10,317 bases of DNA from Polyangiaceae bacterium (GCA_025936205.1 JAICTU010000331.1:1-10317); one strand, 5' to 3'. Positions 1 to 6,051 are shown, numbered from the stretch's first letter. The notes: generated from the letters alone by a model not told the origin. Made by a program: numbers and translations.

Positions 1-26
1 CGTGTCCCTGCGCCCGGCGGGTGCTC

Positions 27-98
27 TGATCAAGGTGACTGGGATGATCAGGGTGACTGGGATGATCAGGGTGACTGGGATGATCAGGGTGACTGGGA
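27..98. repeat. 18-bp tandem repeat, four copies
   Basis: Four head-to-tail copies of the unit tgatcagggtgactggga run without gaps at 27-44, 45-62, 63-80 and 81-98. Copies 2 to 4 are identical and copy 1 differs at one base. The unit length is a multiple of three, so one plus-strand frame stays open through it (repeat D-Q-G-D-W-D), as does a minus-strand frame (repeat P-S-H-P-D-H), but no recognised protein joins either. The array lies at the window edge, so it may continue or belong to a gene end outside the window. Near-perfect identity points to recent expansion by slippage. Confidence 0.9.
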
Positions 99-463
99 TC
101 AGTGCCGGCGAAGGGTGACGGTTTGTTGCCGAAGCGCGTCTCGACGCCGTAGCACAGTAGCGTGTTGCGCCGGCAAGCGGATCGCCGTGAATTCCAGCAG
201 CGCGCAGACCCTGGCGGCCGCGCGAGGCCTGCGGGCGAGGGCGTCGCTCCGTTGCAACTTGCGCCGTCGCTTCGACGGCTCGGAACCAGCGGCCCCGGCT
301 TCGCTGCCCTGCACGTGCAGCGCCTCTGCAACGCAGCTGGCCGCTCTGGCGCCTGCCCGGCGTGCGTCATTTCCCGCGGCCGCGGGGCGCCGCGCAGATT
401 CTCCCCGCCCGCATTGTCGTCGTGACATTTGGTGGCGAATCGGGTGATATCGGAGATCGAGAG
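99..463. other. Spacer without a supported gene
   Basis: I see no convincing gene here. Frames are open on both strands, as expected at this GC content, but their translations are Arg/Ala/Cys-rich with no recognisable domain. A plus-strand frame is open from base 1 to 447, so the tail of an upstream gene cannot be fully excluded. Two perfect palindromes are present: 12 bp at 309-320 (ctgcacgtgcag) and 14 bp at 373-386 (cccgcggccgcggg). The promoter of the following glycosyltransferase should lie here, but I cannot place -35/-10 boxes with confidence. Confidence 0.5.
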
Positions 464-2002
464 ATGGGAATCGTCCTGATTGGGTTGTACCTCGCCGTTC
501 TGCTTTTGCTTTGTGGCTATGGCATCCACCGCGCCCGTTTAGCCTGGCTCTGCTTGCGTTGCCAGCCCTCGCTGTCCGCCGACGCGGTCATCGGTAGGGC
601 GCTGTCCTCCGGGGCTGCCGACCCGAGTTCATTGCCGTCCGGCGGAGCACCCGCCAGCGAGGTGTTGCCCTTCGTCACCGTCCAGCTGCCTATATATAAT
701 GAGGCCACGGTGGTGCAGCGGCTGCTCGAGGCCGCCAATGCGCTCGCGTATCCCCGGGACAGGCTCGAGATTCAGGTGCTCGATGACTCGGACGACGAAA
801 CACGCGTTCTGGCCGAGAGCATGGTGCACCGCCTGCGCGATGGTGGCCTGGATATCAGCTATCTGCGCCGTTCGTCGCGCGAGGGTTACAAGGCAGGGGC
901 GCTGGATTATGGCCTGCGGCGCGCTCGCGGCGAGTTGGTCGCGATTTTCGACGCGGACTTTGTGCCGCCCGCGGACTTTCTACTCGCAACGGTGGGACAT
1001 TTCCGCCAGCCCGACGTGGGGATGGTGCAAGGGCGTTGGGGCCACCTGAACCGGGACGCCAGCCTGCTCACGGGTTTGCAGGCGCTGATGCTCGACGGCC
1101 ATCACCTGGTGGAGAACCGCGCGCGCTACGCCGCGGGCTGTTATTTCAACTTCTCCGGAACCGCCGGTATCTGGCGCCGGCAAGCGATCGAAGAGGCAGG
1201 GGGCTGGCAGCACGACACGCTGACCGAGGACCTGGATCTCTCCTATCGCGCGCAGCTGGCTGGCTGGCGCTTCATCTACCGTCCCGACGTGGTGGCTCCC
1301 AGCGAGCTGCCCGAGGACGTATTCGCCTTCCGAGCGCAACAGTATCGCTGGGCGAAGGGCACGGTGCAGACGGCGCGCAAGTTGCTGCCTGCCGTGCTCT
1401 CGGGTCCTTTGTCGCGAGACCAGCGGTTCGAAGCGCTGTTTCACCTGACCCCGCACTTCGCGTACCCGCTGATGGTGCTGCTCTCCCTGCTGCTGCCATT
1501 CGCGCTGGTGCTGCTGCCCGTGGCGGACAACTGGGTGGCGCTGCTGATTGTCGATGTGCCGCTCTGCTTTGGTGCGAGCGGCTCGCTCGCGGCGTTTTAT
1601 GCGATGGCCAATCGCGCCCAGGGCCGGCCTGTGAGCGAAGCGCTGATGCGGCTCCCAGCGCTGATGGCCTTGGGGATCGGCTTGAGTCCCTGCCTTTCAC
1701 GAGCCGTCCTCGAAGGCTTGCTGCACGACGCCGGAGAATTTGTCCGCACCCCCAAGCGTGGGCTGCGCGCCAGCCGTTACCGGCAGCTGCGCGTGCCGCT
1801 GCCCGTTCCGGAACTGTTGCTGGCGCTGGTTGGGGTCGCCAGTGTGGCGATCTCCCTGGAGACCGACCACTACTTGGCGACACCGTTTGCACTCCTGTTC
1901 GCCCTCGGGTACGCCTACATGGCGGTACTCATGACAACGGAGCAGCTCGCGCGTCGTCGAGCCTTGGCGCCCTCGGCAGCCAGCGTCATCGCGAAGATTT
2001 GA
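464..2002 (+). CDS. Membrane glycosyltransferase family 2, cellulose synthase-like/CslA-like
   Basis: A 512-aa inner-membrane processive glycosyltransferase that would polymerise a beta-linked polysaccharide from a nucleotide sugar. Seen: an N-terminal membrane segment (about 3-20), then a cytosolic GT-A domain starting at VTVQLPIYNE (71-80). The motif order is DDSDD (107-111), DAD (163-165, metal/UDP or GDP binding), TED (254-256, catalytic base) and QQYRW (292-296, the QxxRW acceptor motif). C-terminal membrane segments follow at about 331-353, 357-382, 398-411, 449-466 and 472-491. All D,D,D,QxxRW residues are present, so it should be active. Family knowledge: similarity in the VQLPIYNE...DDSDD region is closest to CslA/glucomannan synthase-like enzymes; there is no PilZ domain as in BcsA. 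The start is ATG 464, with GGAG at 452-455 and a membrane helix at once; an upstream in-frame start at 362 would add 34 unlikely residues. No polysaccharide partners are visible nearby, so product (mannan, glucan or other) is unknown. Confidence 0.9.
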   Translation: MGIVLIGLYLAVLLLLCGYGIHRARLAWLCLRCQPSLSADAVIGRALSSGAADPSSLPSGGAPASEVLPFVTVQLPIYNEATVVQRLLEAANALAYPRDRLEIQVLDDSDDETRVLAESMVHRLRDGGLDISYLRRSSREGYKAGALDYGLRRARGELVAIFDADFVPPADFLLATVGHFRQPDVGMVQGRWGHLNRDASLLTGLQALMLDGHHLVENRARYAAGCYFNFSGTAGIWRRQAIEEAGGWQHDTLTEDLDLSYRAQLAGWRFIYRPDVVAPSELPEDVFAFRAQQYRWAKGTVQTARKLLPAVLSGPLSRDQRFEALFHLTPHFAYPLMVLLSLLLPFALVLLPVADNWVALLIVDVPLCFGASGSLAAFYAMANRAQGRPVSEALMRLPALMALGIGLSPCLSRAVLEGLLHDAGEFVRTPKRGLRASRYRQLRVPLPVPELLLALVGVASVAISLETDHYLATPFALLFALGYAYMAVLMTTEQLARRRALAPSAASVIAKI

Positions 2003-2070
2003 ACGCCGGCACGACTCGACAAATAGGGGGGCAGGGATGGGGGAGGACGCAGCGTGGGGATCTGCACTCA

Positions 2071-2151
2071 GTGCAGTGGGGGCACCCCACACCTGGTGTT
2101 CAGAGGGGGCACCCCACATCCCATGTTCAGTCGGGGCACCCGGGATCGCGT
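2071..2151. repeat. 27-bp imperfect tandem repeat, three copies
   Basis: Three adjacent 27-bp units at 2071-2097, 2098-2124 and 2125-2151 share the core gggggcacccc and the beginning gttcag (gtgcag in the first). Units 1 and 2 match at 21 of 27 positions, units 2 and 3 at 20 of 27. The length is nine codons, so open frames pass through on either strand and give 9-residue peptide repeats, but no recognisable protein is attached. Most likely a non-coding repeat or the remnant of one. The copies have diverged, so the array is older than the 18-bp array at the window start. Confidence 0.8.
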
Positions 2152-2599
2152 GTTGGACGAACACCTGCCGAGCCCTCCCGCGCTGCGAGCGCGAGCGGCA
2201 TAGGCGGCGCATCCGAGCCGGCTCGGCGCGGTCCTGGCAACCGGCAGGGCGGAGCGGGCGGGTAAGCGTTCGAGCGGGGGAGAACGGACTGCTTCCGCGA
2301 TGCAACGCCGGTGCGAGCGATTTGTCGGCTGATTGGCCGGTATCTTGCCACCATCGCTGGGGTCGACGCTGCCAGTGTCGAACTGGCTCCAGCGCGCGCG
2401 CCAACCTTCAACGAGGCGCGCGAGTGTGCTTAAATAACTATGGTCGACTGGACCTGGAGTGGCATCACGAGCTGGTCGTCTCACGTTGTGGCGGAGGCAC
2501 CTACAATCCGGCCTCTAGCCGCTCTGCCGTGCGCAGGTTTCGTGTGGAACTTTCCGTGCAGGGTAGTTACGATCGAAGGTCATCGGGCAAGTGACGGAT

Positions 2600-2950
2600 C
2601 TGCCTGACTTCTGCCTAACTTCCCACGTCCTCCGGTGTGCTGTCATCCTGTTGCAACCTCTTGGAGCCAGCTGCGTTCTTGCCCCGTGCGCTTCGCGCGT
2701 TTCCTTCTTTCGTGCCCGGTCCTTCGTTAATCTGTCCCTCTTACCTTTGGCTCTCTAACCTTAATCTCACGCGACCTCGTTTCCTTCTTTCCCTTTGAGT
2801 CTCGTTTGCCTGAGTCCCTTGCTGAGCCCTTGCTCGGAATCCGTTGCCTTCGCTGCCTTGGATCCCTTGGCAAAAATGCCTCAGCCCGCTCGATTGCTCG
2901 CTCTGACCTTGTATTCCGCTGATCCCACTGATCGTACCTCGCACACCTTC
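2600..2950. other. Pyrimidine-rich non-coding tract
   Basis: The plus strand is strongly enriched in C and T. I count 13 purines in 60 bases at 2701-2760 and 15 in 60 at 2761-2820, where about 30 is expected. Short motifs such as cccttg and ttccttcttt recur. No gene is recognised on either strand; a minus-strand frame at 2741-2944 gives an Arg/Gln/Gly-rich peptide that I do not accept. The bias could reflect an unrecognised transcript, a structured untranslated leader of ihfA, or mutational strand asymmetry. Confidence 0.6.
2686..2710 (+). terminator. Weak hairpin followed by T/C run
   Basis: Arms gtgcgc (2686-2691) and gcgcgt (2695-2700) can pair around the 3-base loop ttc, with two G-T wobbles. 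The bases that follow, ttccttcttt, are T-rich but interrupted by C. This resembles a weak intrinsic terminator on the plus strand. No upstream gene within 680 bp needs it, so it could end an unannotated transcript or be chance. Confidence 0.2.
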
Positions 2951-3091
2951 GGGGACTAGTGCTCGCTGGTCATCATCGTGGCTGGTTCGCCGCCGCGACC
3001 TGTCGAGTACTCCCGAACCCGGCTTTGGGTTTCAGACGAAAGTAAGTTTTCCGGAAGGATACCGAATCGGTCGTTTCACACAGGTCTCCGT

Positions 3092-3490
3092 ATGACGAAA
3101 GCCGACATCGTGCAGGCGGTCTACACCAAACTCGGTGGCTTCTCGAAGAAGGAGGCGGCCGATCTCGTGGATCAGGTGTTCGACTCCATGAAGGAGACGC
3201 TGGGGCGGGGAGAGAAAATCAAGATCTCGGGTTTCGGGAACTTCGTCCTCCGCGACAAGCGACAGCGTCAGGGGCGTAATCCCCAGACCGGTGAACCGAT
3301 TGTGATCACCGCGCGTCGAGTGCTGAATTTCAAAGCTAGCCAGCTGCTCAAGCAGGCCTTGAACGAGGGCGCGACAGACAGCGCTTGGGCTGGGGGCCCG
3401 GCAGCGACGAACGGACAAGTTGCCGAACCGCGCCGCCCCAAGCCGCTCGATCACAATCCGCCAGGTGGCGATCGCGGCAGCCGCGGTTGA
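3092..3490 (+). CDS. ihfA: Integration host factor subunit alpha
   Basis: A 132-aa HU/IHF-family DNA-bending protein; with IhfB it forms a heterodimer that bends DNA sharply at specific sites in recombination, replication and transcription. Seen: the start MTKADIVQAVYTKLGGFSKK, the core ISGFGNF (45-51), and the DNA-intercalating arm GRNPQTGEPI (61-70) with its key Pro64, followed by ITARRVLNFKAS (72-83). The family normally ends near residue 95-100; here about 35 further residues rich in Gly, Pro, Arg and Ala follow, with no predicted fold. The start is ATG 3092, because homology begins at MTKADIV; an in-frame start at 2978 would add an unlike leader. Only a weak AGGT (3082-3085) precedes it. 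A MerR-family gene follows 26 bp after the stop, the conserved ihfA-merR order of many proteobacteria, so the two are probably co-transcribed. Alpha rather than beta is called from the sequence and this neighbour. Confidence 0.93.
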   Translation: MTKADIVQAVYTKLGGFSKKEAADLVDQVFDSMKETLGRGEKIKISGFGNFVLRDKRQRQGRNPQTGEPIVITARRVLNFKASQLLKQALNEGATDSAWAGGPAATNGQVAEPRRPKPLDHNPPGGDRGSRG

Positions 3491-3516
3491 GGGCCGGATG
3501 AGCTAGAACGACGGTG

Positions 3517-4107
3517 ATGCAGTCCCGCGAACTCGTAAAGCTGTACTACCGGATCGGCGAGGTCTCCGAGATTGTTGGAGTGCAGCCGCATGTGCTGCGC
3601 TACTGGGAAACCGAGTTCCGATCGATTCGTCCGCAGAAGTCGAGCAAGGGTCAGCGCGTCTACTCGCGCCGTGACGTGGAGAAGCTGCTGCGCGTCAAGG
3701 ACCTGCTGCGTAACCAGGGGTTTACGATTGCTGGTGCGCGCAAGCGGCTGAGTGACGCGTCCGAAGCCGCACCAACTTCCAGCGGACATTCTGCTGCACC
3801 CGCTGCGGCTCAGTTCATCGGTGGTCCTTCCCCGGCGTTGGTCCCGGTGAGCAGTGTGGTGGCGAGCAGTGTGGTGGCGAGCAGTGTCGTGGCTAGTAGT
3901 GCTTCCACGAGCGTTGCGCCCGTGGCCGTGATCGCCAGAGAATTGGGCGGGGAAACGTTGGAGCGCGGCCTGCCGGAGCAAGGCAGCTCGGAGCATGCTC
4001 ATTCAGATCACGGGGCCAAGGACATGCGCAAGGCTCTGCTCGGACTGCGGCAGGACCTGATGCGCATGCTGGATCACCTGTCGGCGCAGGCTCGCGACTC
4101 GCACTGA
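3517..4107 (+). CDS. MerR-family transcriptional regulator next to ihfA
   Basis: A 196-aa protein with an N-terminal MerR-type winged helix-turn-helix (about 9-75): [20 protein letters not shown], then W-E-T-E-F, the wing S-K-G-Q-R-V-Y, and [14 protein letters not shown]. This is the small-MerR subgroup found beside ihfA in many proteobacteria; its ligand and targets are generally unknown. The middle (about 82-145) is a Ser/Ala/Val-rich low-complexity linker with a tandem SSVVA repeat. The end (about 165-190, [20 protein letters not shown]) is a likely helix or coiled coil for dimerisation. No effector-binding domain or metal-binding Cys set is seen. GTG at 3514 lies directly before ATG 3517; I prefer ATG. 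No strong ribosome-binding site is visible, and the 26-bp gap to ihfA suggests translation from a shared message. Confidence 0.88.
   Translation: MQSRELVKLYYRIGEVSEIVGVQPHVLRYWETEFRSIRPQKSSKGQRVYSRRDVEKLLRVKDLLRNQGFTIAGARKRLSDASEAAPTSSGHSAAPAAAQFIGGPSPALVPVSSVVASSVVASSVVASSASTSVAPVAVIARELGGETLERGLPEQGSSEHAHSDHGAKDMRKALLGLRQDLMRMLDHLSAQARDSH
3850..3900 (+). repeat. 15-bp in-frame tandem repeat inside the merR gene
   Basis: Units agcagtgtggtggcg at 3850-3864 and 3865-3879, a third with two changes at 3880-3894, and the first part of a fourth (3895-3900) encode SSVVA repeated in the linker after the DNA-binding domain. Length is a multiple of three, so copy-number change keeps the frame. Confidence 0.85.
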
Positions 4108-4140
4108 CGCCAGGGCGCCAACAGCGCTGGCCACCGCTGC

Positions 4141-4161
4141 GGCGCTCGGCCCTGCAGCGCC
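4141..4161 (+). terminator. GC hairpin after merR without T run
   Basis: Arms ggcgct (4141-4146) and agcgcc (4156-4161) pair perfectly over a 9-base loop, about 35 bp after the merR stop and before the ssb promoter candidate. There is no T tract, so it is only a possible factor-dependent end or a chance structure. Confidence 0.2.
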
Positions 4162-4183
4162 ACGCGTTCGGCCCCGACGATCC

Positions 4184-4211
4184 TTGACAGGCGTCACCGA
4201 CCCAGACACAT
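4184..4211 (+). promoter_or_regulatory. Possible ssb promoter
   Basis: A perfect sigma-70-type -35 hexamer TTGACA is at 4184-4189. The best-spaced -10 (acacat, 4206-4211, 16-bp spacer) matches the consensus poorly. It lies 30-57 bp before the ssb ATG, in the 133-bp gap after merR, where an ssb promoter would be expected. Only the -35 box is strong. Confidence 0.3.
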
Positions 4212-4240
4212 CACAGGACTTCCAGGGAGATTCGATCACT

Positions 4241-4753
4241 ATGGCTGAAGGCTTGAACCGCGTGATGCTGCTCGGAAATCTCGGAGCAGATCCGGAGTTG
4301 CGCATGACCAGCGGCGGGCAGGCCGTGCTCAAGCTGCGGCTCGCCACGAGCGAAACGTACCTCGATCGCAACCGCGCTCGGCAGGAGCGAACCGAGTGGC
4401 ATAACGTGGTGATCTGGGGCAAGCGCGCCGAAGCGCTATCCAAGATCATCACCAAGGGCACGCGCATCTTCGTCGAAGGCGGTTTGCGCACCAGCAGCTA
4501 CGATGATCGAGACGGCAACAAGCGTTACCGCACCGAGGTTGTGGCAACCAACATCCTGCTCCAGGGTCAGGGCGGCCGCGGCGGCGCTGGTGGTGGCGGT
4601 GGCGCTGGTGGTGGTGGCGGCGGCGGGGGATATCGCGATGCACCGGCGGACGAATATGGCGACAGCCGGGGCGATGAAGGGTATCGGCCTTCGTCGGGTC
4701 CTGCGCCTGGTGCCGACTTCCCTGAAACCGAAGACGACGACATTCCGTTTTGA
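4241..4753 (+). CDS. ssb: Single-stranded DNA-binding protein
   Basis: A 170-aa SSB that coats single-stranded DNA in replication, repair and recombination and recruits partner proteins through its acidic tail. Seen: an OB-fold domain (about 1-110) beginning MAEGLNRVMLLGNLGADPEL, with Trp53 and Trp59 in TEWHNVVIWG and the IFVEG-L-R-T-S-S-Y segment. A glycine-rich linker follows (about 111-130, nearly all Gly), then an acidic C-terminal part ending in DDDIPF, the conserved tip that binds partners such as exonuclease I and the chi subunit. The length is normal for bacterial SSB. The start is ATG 4241, with AGGGAGA at 4224-4230 and homology starting there. The stop overlaps the next gene by 4 bp. 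Confidence 0.96.
   Translation: MAEGLNRVMLLGNLGADPELRMTSGGQAVLKLRLATSETYLDRNRARQERTEWHNVVIWGKRAEALSKIITKGTRIFVEGGLRTSSYDDRDGNKRYRTEVVATNILLQGQGGRGGAGGGGGAGGGGGGGGYRDAPADEYGDSRGDEGYRPSSGPAPGADFPETEDDDIPF
4571..4629 (+). repeat. GGC/GGT trinucleotide low-complexity tract in ssb
   Basis: Almost every codon between 4571 and 4629 is GGC or GGT, with rare GCT and CGC, encoding the glycine linker of SSB. A simple-sequence tract prone to length change in frame. Confidence 0.75.
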
Positions 4754-5415
4754 CGCCGTCGGGTTTTGATGCGGATCCGGCGCTGGTAGAGCGCGCCCGT
4801 GATCGGGTGCGCGCCGGCATGCGTGCTACTCGCAAGGCCATCGGGAGCAGCGCGGTGGCGGCCCGGAGCGAGCGCATCGTAGCGGCGCTGCTCTCCCTGC
4901 CGGTCGTGCAAGGAGCTCGCACGGCGGGTCTGTTCTGGCCGCGCCTGACGCATGGCGAGGTAGATCTACGCCCGCTCGACCGCGCGTTGCGCGAGCGAGG
5001 GGTGGCCATCTACTACCCGTTCATGGACCCGAAAGGGCAGGGGTACACGACCGGCTTTCGCAGAGTGGTCGAGCTCGGTGAGCTGCAGCCGCGGGGGCGC
5101 GGCTTCGCGGAGCCGTCGCCCGAGGCGAGCGTCGCGGCGCGAGGTGACCTGGATTTGCTGATCGTGCCGGCGCTCGCTGCGACTCCGGAGGGGCATCGGC
5201 TCGGCTATGGCTCGGGCTTCTACGATGTGACGCTGCCCGAGTTGCGTCCACCTGCGCTGGCGTTGATCGTCGTGTTCTCCTTTCAGCTGATCGGCGAAAT
5301 GCCGATTCTGCCGCACGATGTCGCGTGTGACGGCGTGGTGAGCGATCGCGAAATTTATGATCCGCGCGGTCTGCTCGCCGCGAGTCCCGCGCCTGAAATC
5401 CGCAAGCATCCATGA
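4750..5415 (+). CDS. ygfA: 5-formyltetrahydrofolate cyclo-ligase
   Basis: A 221-aa enzyme that converts 5-formyltetrahydrofolate plus ATP to 5,10-methenyltetrahydrofolate, returning the stored or inhibitory form to one-carbon metabolism. Seen: an N-terminal basic helix (about 14-31, RARDRVRAGMRATRKAI) typical of the family, the substrate segment around YYPFMDP (88-94), the glycine-rich ATP loop HRLGYGSGFYD (149-159), and the end motif LPHD..CDGVVSDREI (187-202). The start is uncertain. No ATG occurs before 4819, which would cut the N-terminal helix; the TTG at 4750 overlaps the ssb stop (TTGA) and keeps the helix, so I use it. Translation is probably coupled to ssb. In Escherichia coli the same gene lies beside 6S RNA; here its neighbour is ssb. 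Confidence 0.9.
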   Translation: MTPSGFDADPALVERARDRVRAGMRATRKAIGSSAVAARSERIVAALLSLPVVQGARTAGLFWPRLTHGEVDLRPLDRALRERGVAIYYPFMDPKGQGYTTGFRRVVELGELQPRGRGFAEPSPEASVAARGDLDLLIVPALAATPEGHRLGYGSGFYDVTLPELRPPALALIVVFSFQLIGEMPILPHDVACDGVVSDREIYDPRGLLAASPAPEIRKHP

Positions 5416-5786
5416 GTTGTAGCGCGTGCCGATTCGGGGCTCGCACGTTGGGCGTCGTAGTGCGTCATCGGCGGCTCGAGGTGGCGCGCACCAGGACATA
5501 CCGATCAGAGCCTGGGCGCTTCTCCCCAACGCTCTTCAGCGCGTGTCCTTGGCTCGAGGGATGAGGGCCAAATCACCAGCGGATTCTGCTGCCTACGAGT
5601 GTTCGACTCGAAGCGTTGAGCGCGTCGCTGATGAACGTGGCTTACAATGGTGTACGTGTCGCAGCCGAAATGATGCGGCTTGGCTGAATAGCTACAGCGA
5701 TCGCGCCTATTTCTCAGCGATCATTGCATCGACCGTGCCATTCGGGAAAATGCATGGCAGTGCCATTTGAGAGACATAGATCTTGT
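5416..5786. other. Spacer between ygfA and the small exported protein
   Basis: No gene is supported. The sequence has short structures: a 5-bp-stem hairpin at 5596-5610 (cgagt/actcg), a direct repeat cagcgatc at 5695-5702 and 5715-5722, and the inverted pair tgccat (5736-5741)/atggca (5754-5759). A TACAAT hexamer at 5643-5648 resembles a -10 box, but no -35 stands at a normal distance. A non-coding RNA cannot be excluded; I could not recognise the 6S RNA fold. Confidence 0.45.
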
Positions 5787-5816
5787 TTGCAGGAGCGTAG
5801 GGTTGGTAGCTATAGA
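5787..5816 (+). promoter_or_regulatory. Probable promoter of the small exported protein gene
   Basis: TTGCAG (5787-5792) and TATAGA (5811-5816) are separated by 18 bp. The -10 box matches TATAAT at five of six bases and the -35 matches TTG plus little else. Transcription would begin near 5822-5825, at the left arm of the hairpin 5821-5840, and reach a good ribosome-binding site 20-odd bases later. Position and spacing support it; strength is unknown. Confidence 0.45.
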
Positions 5817-5820
5817 GCCT

Positions 5821-5840
5821 GCGGACAACATTCTGTCCGC
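5821..5840 (+). promoter_or_regulatory. Perfect 7-bp hairpin in the 5' leader
   Basis: Arms gcggaca (5821-5827) and tgtccgc (5834-5840) pair perfectly around the loop acattc. It lies between the candidate -10 box and the AGGAG at 5846-5850, so it would form the extreme 5' end of the message. Such stems can protect a short mRNA from decay; as DNA it could also be an operator. Both roles are inference. Confidence 0.55.
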
Positions 5841-5859
5841 AATTCAGGAGCAACTACCC

Positions 5860-6042
5860 ATGACTTCCAAGCTACTTCGTATCGTTCCGATGGTCCTCGC
5901 TATCTCCATCCCGGCCGTTGCCGCGGATCCGGCTGCTCCGCCCGCTGACGCGAAGCACGAGAGCAAGGACGCCAAGAAGGACGCCAAGAAGAAGGGCGCC
6001 GAGGACAAGAAGGCCGACGAGAAGAAGGAAGAGAAGAAGTAA
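5860..6042 (+). CDS. Small exported Lys/Glu/Asp/Ala-rich protein, 60 aa
   Basis: I do not recognise a family. The 60-aa product begins with a clear Sec signal peptide: MTSKLLR, the hydrophobic core IVPMVLAISIPAV (8-20), and an AVA-AD cleavage site after residue 21. The mature part (about 39 aa) starts ADPAAPPAD and then is almost only Lys, Asp, Glu and Ala, with short DAKK-type repeats (37-44) and a Lys-rich end. It has no Cys, no aromatic residue and only one His (33), so it should be disordered and highly charged in the periplasm or outside. The start is ATG 5860, with AGGAG at 5846-5850; an earlier in-frame start at 5767 would bury the signal peptide. It stands alone, with its own promoter candidate and leader hairpin. 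Role unknown: binding of anionic surfaces, nucleic acid or metal are all possible. Real gene likely because signal peptide, RBS and promoter agree. Confidence 0.72.
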   Translation: MTSKLLRIVPMVLAISIPAVAADPAAPPADAKHESKDAKKDAKKKGAEDKKADEKKEEKK

Positions 6043-6051
6043 TCTTCTTCT
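6032..6051 (+). other. Hairpin spanning the stop codon of the small gene
   Basis: Arms agaagaag (6032-6039) and cttcttct (6044-6051) are perfectly complementary, with TAAT in the loop; the stop codon TAA (6040-6042) sits in that loop. The left arm encodes the final Glu-Lys-Lys stretch. It is AG/CT only and has no T run after it, so it is not a classical terminator, but may mark the mRNA 3' end. Confidence 0.5.

Larger units (their letters stand above)
2003..3091. other. 1.09-kb spacer with repeats and a pyrimidine-rich tract
   Basis: No supported gene lies between the glycosyltransferase and ihfA. Open frames on both strands translate to low-complexity Arg/Ser/Cys-rich peptides without domains, and none has a good ribosome-binding site. 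The left part holds a 7-bp-arm palindrome (2062-2068/2070-2076, 1-base centre) directly before three 27-bp imperfect repeats (2071-2151). The part from about 2600 to 2950 is markedly pyrimidine-rich on the plus strand and lower in GC than the genes. The last part must contain the ihfA promoter, which I cannot place with confidence. In many proteobacteria pheT precedes ihfA; it is not here. Confidence 0.6.

Noticed and set aside
373..386. 14-bp palindrome cccgcggccgcggg
   Set aside because: Palindromes of G and C are common at this base composition; no adjacent feature supports a role.
115..447. Plus-strand open frame continuing from the 18-bp repeats
   Set aside because: The translation is Arg/Ala/Cys-rich with no recognisable domain; could only be revived by a conserved upstream gene outside the window.
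362..463. Upstream start for the glycosyltransferase
   Set aside because: The extra 34 residues show no family similarity and would precede the N-terminal membrane helix; ATG 464 has GGAG at good distance.
1036..2265. Long plus-strand open frame overlapping the glycosyltransferase
   Set aside because: It runs in another frame of a gene with clear GT2 motifs, and its translation is Arg/Ala/Pro-rich without domains; a GC-bias shadow.
2037..2594. Plus-strand frame through the 27-bp repeats (peptide repeats of GAPH type)
   Set aside because: No RBS, no domain, very Arg/Ser/Cys-rich; the peptide repeat is explained by repeats that are nine codons long. The opposite-strand frame is just as open.
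2741..2944. Minus-strand 67-codon frame in the pyrimidine-rich tract
   Set aside because: Composition reflects the strand bias; no start signal or domain.
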